Shown here: positions 55,906 to 64,000 of the stretch, one piece after another
Numbering within the stretch: the stretch's first letter is position 1
How the letters are laid out: each line of letters opens with the position of its first letter
Assembly (NCBI GenBank): GCA_007026445.1
Contig: VDMD01000053.1
Location: 62,001-126,000, forward strand
Origin: Schizophyllum amplum
Lineage: Eukaryota; Basidiomycota; Agaricomycetes; Agaricales; Schizophyllaceae
DNA length: 64,000 bases
Reading direction: 5' to 3'
Translations under genes and position numbers: made by a program
The notes under the pieces: generated by a model
What the model was told of the DNA's origin: nothing
The model's input: only the letters and a program-made list of their open reading frames with translations
Database searches by the model: none

Positions 55906-56996
55906 GCGTAGTATTGAGAGTCACGTCGTGCACGTTGTCCTGTCTTCAAAATTGCTGCTCAGGGAGCTTAGGGTGAGCCCTGAGATGTGAGATAGAAGCA
56001 AGGGGAGCACGCACCAGACAGCGCATCACTCGATATGTGGCGTGCTGGTAAATGAGCCGAACAAGATGTTCTATTGTTCTTGTGATGCAGTCGCCTGGTT
56101 ACTCCCAAAGCTGGCCACTGCCCGTGCACACCCTGTCGGTTCCCCTTCGTCGTATTCTCGTCGTACAAGCGCGCTAAAGGTCGTCTTAGCTGTAGACAGC
56201 ACGCGAAAGGCTGATAACGCAGTTACCGTTATAGGGCCGCGTTCGCTGACGACGTTGACGAAGAAAGAGAGGTTCTGAAGAAGCTTAAGTGTGTTTCGTA
56301 GTGCGCGCCTGGTAGCGTACGACGTTGCCCACTCCTCTTCGGTTGTTACTGCTGTCATCATGCGCAGTATCTAGGGTCACGTCGTGTACGGTGTCTTGTT
56401 TTCAAAATTGCTGCTCAGGGAACTTGGGGTGAGCGCTGAGATGTAAGATAGAAGCAAAGGGGAGCACGCACCGGACAGTGCATCACTCGATATGTGGCGG
56501 ATGCTGGCCACTGCCGTCTCGTCGTACAAGCGCGCTAAAGGTCGTCTTGACTGTAGACAGCACGCGAAGGGCCGCTTGAGTGTGCGCGCCTGGGTAACGT
56601 ACGACGGTGATTCGTGAAGGTGAACGATCAGGACAAGCCGCGTCAGGCGATGCGGCGATGGCGGCCCTGGGCTCGTCGGCCCCTGCTCGGCTCGTGATGA
56701 CGCGTGGCGTGATGGTCGCAGCGTCGCGTGACGTTCGCACGGTTGATCCTGGCTGCTTACGGTCCCGTTTGGGAGAAAAGAGTGGTAAAGTTAACGGCCT
56801 TTTTTGGTGTATACAACTCGCGAACCGCTGCAGCTACGGCCTTCGGACCTGCCGGGCTCGCATCCTCGCCTCAATACAAGCCTGCCTTGCTCTTTTCCGC
56901 GCTGCCAGCGTGCCCCCTGCCCCTCCTCTGGCCTCCTCAACACAAAGATCTCGCGCCCGATATCACGCTCTGTGACTAGATATATCCGGGTAGGGT

Positions 56997-58130
56997 ATGC
57001 AAATTTCCCTGCCCATCGCTCCCAGCGATTGCCATCGTTTTTGGCCAGCATCCTCAATGCCTCTAACAATCCCTACTCGCCTTTCCTCCCTCTTCGCAGC
57101 TCTCTTTCTTCGCTGGCAATCCTCTCTCTGCCCGCATTTGGCTACTTCACGTACCGCCGGTCGCCTCCTCGTGTCCGTAAAATTGTTTTATATCCGGCAT
57201 CGAATATTCCACCTCAGGGTTCCCGCCATCACGCAGCTTCCCATCACCTTGGCTCAGCCCGTCTTGACAGATGAATGTGCCGGTTGCCGCGTCGTACACC
57301 TCGCTCCGCGAACAGCGATACATTGTGTAATTGCCCAAGTGTACTTGCATTTGAAAGACTATCTACTACTAAGCACGCTCGCCGTTGCTCGCATTGCTTC
57401 ACACACCCACTCACCGGGCATTGCTTCAAGACCTTGTCAGCATCGCGCTACTAGGCTGTCTCGTACGCCGCTCACCGGACGAAGATCTATTGCTTCACGA
57501 CCTCACGCCCCCGCGAGTCCGCACTTGGGCAACCGTACGCCACTCACCGGACGAAGATCTATTGCTTCACGACCTCACGCCCCCGCGAGTCCGCACTTGG
57601 GCAACAAGGGCCGAGACACCGATCACGCCGCTCGCCGGACGAAAATCTATTGCTTCACGACCTCGCTCGCTGGATAAATACGACCTCAAGGCCCGTGCTC
57701 GCCGGAGACCGTCCGCTGGGAAAATAAGGGCCGCACGCTCGCGGGACACCTCACGAGTTCGTCGGCGCTCGACGTCCCGCGCGATTTTCTGGAACAATAA
57801 CTACAATTTGTGTCGATTTGGGGTGTGGGGACCGTGCGCGGGCGAAAGGAGGTGTGAAGGCTCGGGCACCGGGAAAGATCACGCCGCTCGTGGGACGGGC
57901 AAGATCACGCCGCTCGCGGGACGACGATATATTGCTTCACAAACTCGTCAACTCGTTGCTCGCTGCGGAAAGACGACCACGGACTCCCGCCAAAGTCTGC
58001 GACTTGAGAGCATCACGTCCGCTGAGAAAATGCGCGCCACGTAAAGCCCGGGTCCACGCCACTCGCGGGACGAAAATACATTGCTTCACGACTTTGTCAG
58101 CTCCTTGTCCGCGGCTTCAAGACAGCCACG
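56997..58130. repeat. Copy B of the recurring 30-35-bp modules
   Basis: Matches 47,304-48,370. The pair of 72-75-bp units near 57,470-57,600 is preserved. The last module near 58,055 is followed by extra sequence not found in copy A. Confidence 0.8.
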
Positions 58131-58189
58131 TACCACGACGATTCCTGCGCGAATTGGCCTCGATTGGGACTTGAGGGTGTCTCTGGAAA

Positions 58190-58900
58190 CGCGACGGTAC
58201 AGAGGGCCGCCGGAAACGCCACGAAGGCCCTGCACGTTGAATGAGGGATCGAAAACCAAGATAAACTCACGACGTACCATGCACAAGTGCACGCCGCCGC
58301 CGCACTCCTGACACCTTCCCAGTCTGTCGGAAACCGTCGAGAAAGCCGTCCGCTTGGATCAGCAAAATAGGCGGCGGCGAGGACTCCGCGGAGACCCTGA
58401 ACATCGAATGAGCAATCAAGAATCAAGGAATAATCTCCACGCACCATAGACAAGTGCGTGGCGGCGCTTCGCGCCGCCCGCTGCGCTCCCAACTCCCCCC
58501 GCCGTCGAAAACGTCCACTAGAACTCCCGCGCGGATATTGGGATATTGGACTTCATTTTGCACCCATTTTGACCTTGGAAACGTCGTCGAAAAGCCTTCC
58601 GCTTAGACCGGCAGATGGGGTAAAAAGCGAGGCGGAAAGGCCGCGAAGGCCCTGAACGTCGAATGAGCAATCGAAAATTAAAACATATTCAGCACGCACC
58701 ATAGACAAGTGCGCGGCGGCGCTTCGCGCCGCCCGCCGCGCTCCCAACTCCCTCCCCGCCTCCCCAAAACCGTCGAAAAGGTCCGCTAGAATTCCCGCGC
58801 GGATATTTTGACATTTGACTTCATTTTGCACCCATTTTGACCTTGGAAACGTCGTCGAAAAGCCCTCCGCTTAGACCGGCAAATGGGGTAACAGGCGCGG
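58190..58900. repeat. Copy B of the hairpin-bearing tandem units
   Basis: Three units as in copy A. The first lost its hairpin by deletion (GCACGCCGCCGCCGCACTCC in place of the palindrome). The other two hairpins, near 58,460 and 58,716, and the separate one near 59,038 are intact. Confidence 0.8.
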
Positions 58901-59502
58901 CGGGGGACGGGAGCGCGGGGTGTTGCCATGGCGACGGCGTCCGTGGCCAGCCGGGACCTCGCTGTCGGCGGGGCGCGCTACGCCAGAGTCAGTCGTGTAT
59001 GAGGATAGCAGCATTGGGGAGTCACCTGAGAATAGGGCGGCGCGCAGCGCCGCCCGCGGAGCTCTTCCCTCGCCACCGCTATGTACCGTCGAATTTGGCG
59101 AATACTGGGCTTGGCGTGGAGCAGGGTCGGCGAGTGTCGGGGTGCCGGAAACGTCGAGGGCGTCGTGGGTATGCGTGCTTGAGCACGCTGAGTAAAAGGT
59201 CAGCAAGACGAGTTGAGCGCAGGACACGAAAAGTACTCACGAGCTCGACATCGCGCGGCGCGCAGGCGACAAGCAGGGTCGGCGGGTCAAGGGTCGCCGA
59301 CGAGACTGTCAGAGTATATGTCAAACACGTCGACGTTACCGCGCAAAACAAAGCCAAACTCACCTCTTCGCGACCGATCAAACGGCATACCCTGAGAGTG
59401 CCGCGTCGGGATCTCGCCCGGTGGTTGCCTGCGGCTGCTCGGCCGGATGTCACTGAATTCAACGGCGTCATCAGCGACGGGAATGTCGCATCCGCCGTGT
59501 CC

Positions 59503-59620
59503 CTTCTCAACACCCAGGTCGCGCTCGCCGGGCCGTCTGCAGAGCCGTGATGCCCGGTGCAATGAGCGCTCAGAACGGCACTGCAGACGGCACGGCGGAC
59601 GCGGCCTGCGTGTCGAGAAG
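59503..59620. repeat. Imperfect inverted repeat, about 43-nt arms
   Basis: The left arm begins CTTCTCAACACCCAGGTCGC and ends CGTCTGCAG. The right arm, read on the - strand from about 59,620, begins CTTCTCGACACGCAGGCCGC and also ends CGTCTGCAG. About 35 bp lie between them. It sits in the segment found only in copy B. Confidence 0.85.
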
Positions 59621-61599
59621 ACCCACGCTATCGTCGAGCAGGACGTGTTCAAAGACGTAGAATAACATTAGATAGCCTTACCCTCTGTTTGGCGCATCGG
59701 CGGTCGCGAAATGTGCGAGTCGCGCGTGAGGGTATATGGTGGTCGAAAGGAACTTGTTCAATTGACGAAAATCGACAATGAAGGCGCGCACGCGATGCGG
59801 ACCGAGTCGCCGATCGCGCCGCCGTCTTCATTTCCCGCTCATCGTCCTTGTTCCCCGCGACGACGACGACATCGACATCTTTACCGTGCTTGGCGATACT
59901 CATCGCGGAAGATCCATGTTAAAATCGTGACTGGACTCCCCGCAATACTCGAAGCAGTCTCGGGTGGCGCGCACCTAGCGCACCCATCTTTTGAAGGGCG
60001 CCCGACCTCGATTTGACACCAAGGATGGATCAGACACGGCCAGGACGAGCATCTCAGAGTACTATAGCACGCCCTGCAAGTGCCGATGGGGGGGATCCAT
60101 GTCCCGCCTTTCGTTTCAGAAGGTCGAGAAGTTCAGAGTGTCGAACTCGACGTCCTTTGGTCTGTAAGTTGTCACTCAACTCCAAGATGTTCTCGCCTCA
60201 GAACTTGCTCATTTAGCGTTCAGAAGTAGATTCCCGCTACTCGATTGCCCATCTTCGCCTTGCAGCTCATGCTACATCGCGAACAAGTGCCATTTTGTTA
60301 TGTGGCGTCGTTTTCGGTGCGTCCATAGCACCGTCGTTCGAGCTCTCTCTGACGTTCTAGATCATTAATTCTAGTCTACGACCAAATACTTCGACGCCCC
60401 GGGTTGCAGACTGCACCTCCGCTCCTTCCTTGCGACGATATGCACCAACCCCTCCTCCTCTCCTCGTACTTCACCGCCGGCCCAGTCTTTCCGATGACGG
60501 TGCCGCGTTCACGATTCCATCTTCCGAGGTCCGTCCGAACCTTCGGAGGATGACGCGCCGCCCGAAGAATGCCGCGCGCGGTCGAAGTAACGCCATTCCT
60601 CTATGCGGCCATTCTGCCCTTTGCATCTTCCATCGGAATTCGGTGCGTTTCCGCGCTCATCAACGGGGTCCTTGGCGCTGACAATTGCCATCAAAGTGAT
60701 GGAAACGTGATGGGAAGCGACGGGACGTCGCTGTGCTCGCCGTCGCTGTGAGCATTTCCTCCTCTTTCACAGGGTGCGATACACACGCCTTCCGCCCGAG
60801 AGTCCAGGAATACGTGTTGTGCATGACGAGATATTACCTCGCATTCGAGTCGCAGGCAAAGACGCACTGGACGAGGCGGGCGACGCGCGCCAGCGGCGCG
60901 CCGTCTTTGTGAAGCTCAAAGGCTTCCAAAAGGGGATTTTGCTGATCTCTCAAGTTCAACACCCACACCGAATTTCCAGGCGCTTGTCGTGGACTCGGCG
61001 GCCTCGTCACGCGTTACCAGTCACTCAAGGCACGTTGCACGATGCCTTTTGTGCTTTGTGGGACGCGGCGCACGACGAGGAGCACACAAAACGACTTGGA
61101 CGTGCTGTGGCGCTTCCACAAAGACCCGCTCGCAGAACTTCCGCGCTTCCGTCCTCGACTCCGCGTACGGCCGCCCATGCCCGAGTCGGTATGTTTCCGC
61201 TGACTTGTGTTGCGAAGCGGGCTGACGTGCGATGCAGGGAAGTGTCGGCGAGGAACGAGCGCGTTTGGCACTCCCCCTCGAATCTTCCACCTCTCGGTGC
61301 CCAGATCACGGCCTCAAATTCGCGCCGACCTGTCGGGCCGCGGTAGTCATCGCTTTGACGTTTTTGCGGCGGGCGGTAGCGAGGCGACGCGCTCTCGCGG
61401 AGGAAATAGCCGTATTGCAGAGTATAAAGTCCAGCCACTTCCTTCGGTGTCAACATCCCCCCACCGCTTCTACTCACTCAATCACCAATCACTCCTCGTC
61501 CCTCTCTGCTGCCGGCGTCTCCGAGTGGCTCCTTTACGCTTGTGTAAGGTGCGTCCTTTTCCTTTGAATGCTGCAGTCAACTGATTACGAGTCTCTAGG

Positions 61600-62830
61600 T
61601 TCGCCTATCGCACATCAACTTTGCAAACACCCATCCCGGCTCTCCTGTCACCCCCAACACGCAGTTCGTCAACACCTCGACTTGTTCATTCGTCAGTAAG
61701 TCGTTACTCTCACTTCACTTAGGCTCAATACTGATCTGTCCCACGTATATTAGGCTTGATCGCCGCGTCCGCCTCATGTCGCTGACCTCATTCAATACAA
61801 AACTGACCGTGCCCAGCTTCCGTCCTACCATCACGTCCGTCCGCGTCTCCCCGACCTGCCTCCTCAGCGCACTTGACGCTACCTTCGACGCCGCCCACGA
61901 CGAGGTCGACGGCCTTCGACGTTCTTGACATGCTACGACGCCTTCGTTGACGCAGTGACCGACCTCGCGACCTTGCTTGTCGGGTTGCGTGCCGCGACGA
62001 CGGCGAGTCCGAGACGGGCGGGTGATCTCGGACGACGTTTAGGACGTCGGGATGGACGGCGACCTGTAGGGCGTGCACGACGGCGGCTTCAGCCGACGCT
62101 TCACGACGTCCGACGTGTGCGCAGCGTCGACGCGGATGCCCAGGTACGTTGGGCGAGCAATACGACGCTTCCGCCTTGGCTCGTCGTCGTGCCTGGCAGC
62201 GAGCTGATCATCATCTTCGCAGCCACGTCATCCGTCGTCGCTGCCGCCGCCGGCGACGACGACGGCGACGAGTTTCCTCGTCGTGCCTCGGTACGTGTCC
62301 GCGACGCTGCGCTTTGCACGTGGCTGAACGCTTTGCAGAGTCGTGACATTCAGACCTACCCAAGCCACCAACAACGAATCAATCCTCACGTCTATCCCAC
62401 CCCGCTCATCTGCGTGAGTTCATGCTTTTCACACGCGTAACGATACTGACCGAGGATTTGCCCTCATCCAGGTCTGTCACGACGCAGCATGCGGCAACAA
62501 CGAATCACCCCTCACGTCCGTCGCTTACACACGCACCCACAACTTCACGGCGAGGTCGGGGCCGCGTTTACTCATTATGACCGTAGCCGGGCTGACGTGT
62601 TCCGCAGCGCGTCACCGACCTCGCCGCCACACTCACCGCTGTCCCTGTCCTCCGCGCCTCTACAACCGCATCTGCAGGTCTAAGCGGGGCGGTTCTGGTA
62701 CATTCGCGGGGAGTCTCGGGAACGGCCTTGACTGCCTCGAAGGCGACAGCGTGGTTACGGCGCGGCGGCCCGGGACGGCGCCGTCGCGCTCCTCATACGC
62801 GGTCAGTTGTATGAAGTTGTAATTGTTACT
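61600..62830 (+). other. Copy B of the possible decayed coding region
   Basis: Collinear with 51,480-52,760. The RVTDLAATLTAV block is present, but a deletion of about 35 bp and a further one-base indel abolish the frame seen in copy A. Confidence 0.25.
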
Positions 62831-64000
62831 TTGACTAATGCAGCCTTGTAGGCTTTTTCTCGCGGTCCACGTCGCCTATATCTCGGTCTGCTCAATGTGG
62901 CGAGACGCAGGCGACCGCTGTCCGGTGAGTATTAATTTATAATCACCACGTCGCCGCCCCTTGTTTTCGCACCCAACGCGCATTCTGACAATATCCGTAT
63001 ATCACACACGTTGTCCTATTCCTTACCCCCCACTCGATTCCATCGTAGATATTTACCTAGATTAGTACTACCTCGCACGACCTGCCTGCACGAAGGCCCT
63101 TTGTTTACATTTCAAGGAGTTTAATTCTCGGTTTCCCCCACCTCCCGTCTACTCGTATACAGGTCGAAGACCCCGCCGTGCAGTACTCTCGTACCCGTAC
63201 CCGTGATCTAGACCGTGCGAGTAGCTTGGGTTTCGCTGGCGACCCACGCGCGCGATTTCGTTGAGGAGGAGGGCCTCCATTTACGTAGTGGTTTTGTACC
63301 TGGTAGACAGTGAAATGAAAATGGTTTTGGCCTCGAAATGTGTCCCGCGAGTCCGTGGACCCTCTGCAGTGCGCCGAAGGCGACGTGCGTGTCGTGCGTT
63401 TTGTGAGTGAGTACAGATGGAGCCCATTTGTGTTCGGTGTTGTCTTGACCCTCCCCCCCGTTCACTCTCGCCTATCTCAGCTTCTCATCGACGTGTTGCT
63501 TGAATGGCTTGCCCGGATCGCAAGTTCCGTCACTCCTTTCAATGAGTGCATTCACGCTCCCTCCCCTCACCTCCCTCCTCGCCCTTCTCCTCCCTCGTCT
63601 CTCCCTCCCTCTCTCGTGCCCTCACTACTTCCTTGATTGAGGCGTCACCTCTGTCGTCGTGTTGCTAGGATTGCAAGTTCCGTCACTCCTTTCAATGAGT
63701 GTATTCACGCTCCCTCCCCTCGTTCCTTACCTCCCCTCAGTCCCTTCTCCTCGCTCCCCCCTCCCTGACTCGTATCGTCTCTACTGCCTCGATTTAGACG
63801 TCAATGCTCTCATAGTCTGTTCTACTCCGCGCAATTCTCGCACTCTGTGCACCCGCCGGTCGCTTTATTCACGGTACCTCCCTCCCCCTCCTCCCCCTCA
63901 GCAACTCATAAAACCTGCAACTCACTCACTCAACCACACCTCTCTCGCCCCTTCCCAACTCGCCGTACTCGTTCGCATCTTGCTTACTCGTCCAAACATT

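Larger units (their letters stand above)
54535..64000. repeat. Segmental duplication, copy B (runs off the window)
   Basis: Direct-orientation copy of 45,264-54,085. Main differences: a nested tandem duplication of about 455 bp around the large gene's start codon (55,873-56,327 repeated at 56,327-56,500 and onward); about 430 bp present only here at 59,470-59,910; loss of the first GC hairpin (near 58,290); a shorter CT expansion near 63,740. Confidence 0.92.

Overview
The window looks like a chromosome segment of a filamentous basidiomycete, probably Agaricomycetes. Genes are split by many short GT-AG introns (mostly 45-60 nt) with NCTNAC-like branch sites. Coding DNA is GC-rich, both tRNAs carry introns just after position 37, and the gene set is fungal. 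That lineage call is inference from architecture; no species is assigned.

Layout. 1-10,900: the last 37 codons of a gene, then about 10 kb of back-to-back unrelated minisatellites interrupted by one tRNA-Arg(CCG). 11,100-17,810: a decayed F-box/LRR-like gene (-), a small hypothetical gene (-), a broken BTB/POZ-like gene (+) and an intact F-box/LRR-like paralog (+). 18,026-24,134: an aldo/keto reductase (-) and a four-BRCT Rad4/Dpb11/TopBP1-type protein (-). 25,200-27,200: a second minisatellite island. 28,215-36,581: a Cys/His-finger protein (+), a MYND-finger protein (-) with a copied 3' end, tRNA-Gly(TCC) (-), and protein phosphatase methylesterase 1 (+). 37,454-39,865: a Dal5-like MFS transporter (-) with 14 exons. 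40,905-46,667: a very large Ser/Pro-rich disordered protein (-). From about 45,264 to the end: a roughly 9-10 kb tandem segmental duplication. Copy A (about 45,264-54,085) holds the 5' third of the large gene plus about 7 kb of gene-poor DNA. Copy B (about 54,535 to the end) repeats it.

No metabolic cluster or operon-like logic links the genes. The recognisable ones are housekeeping or regulatory: checkpoint and replication scaffold, PP2A demethylation, anion/allantoate-type uptake, an oxidoreductase, F-box/BTB/MYND adaptors. The unifying theme is tandem-repeat activity. Minisatellites (units about 17-30 bp) fill intergenic DNA, have expanded introns (a 1,286-nt last intron in the methylesterase gene; repeat-bearing introns in the BRCT and MFS genes) and are translated in frame where the unit is a multiple of three (24-nt units in the BRCT linker; a 30-nt unit after the MYND duplication). 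Duplications occur at every scale, from 17 bp to 9 kb, and leave broken paralogs behind.

Limits: exon borders were found by eye from splice consensus and frame continuity, without transcripts or database searches. Much GC-rich repeat DNA is open in several frames and was not called as genes.
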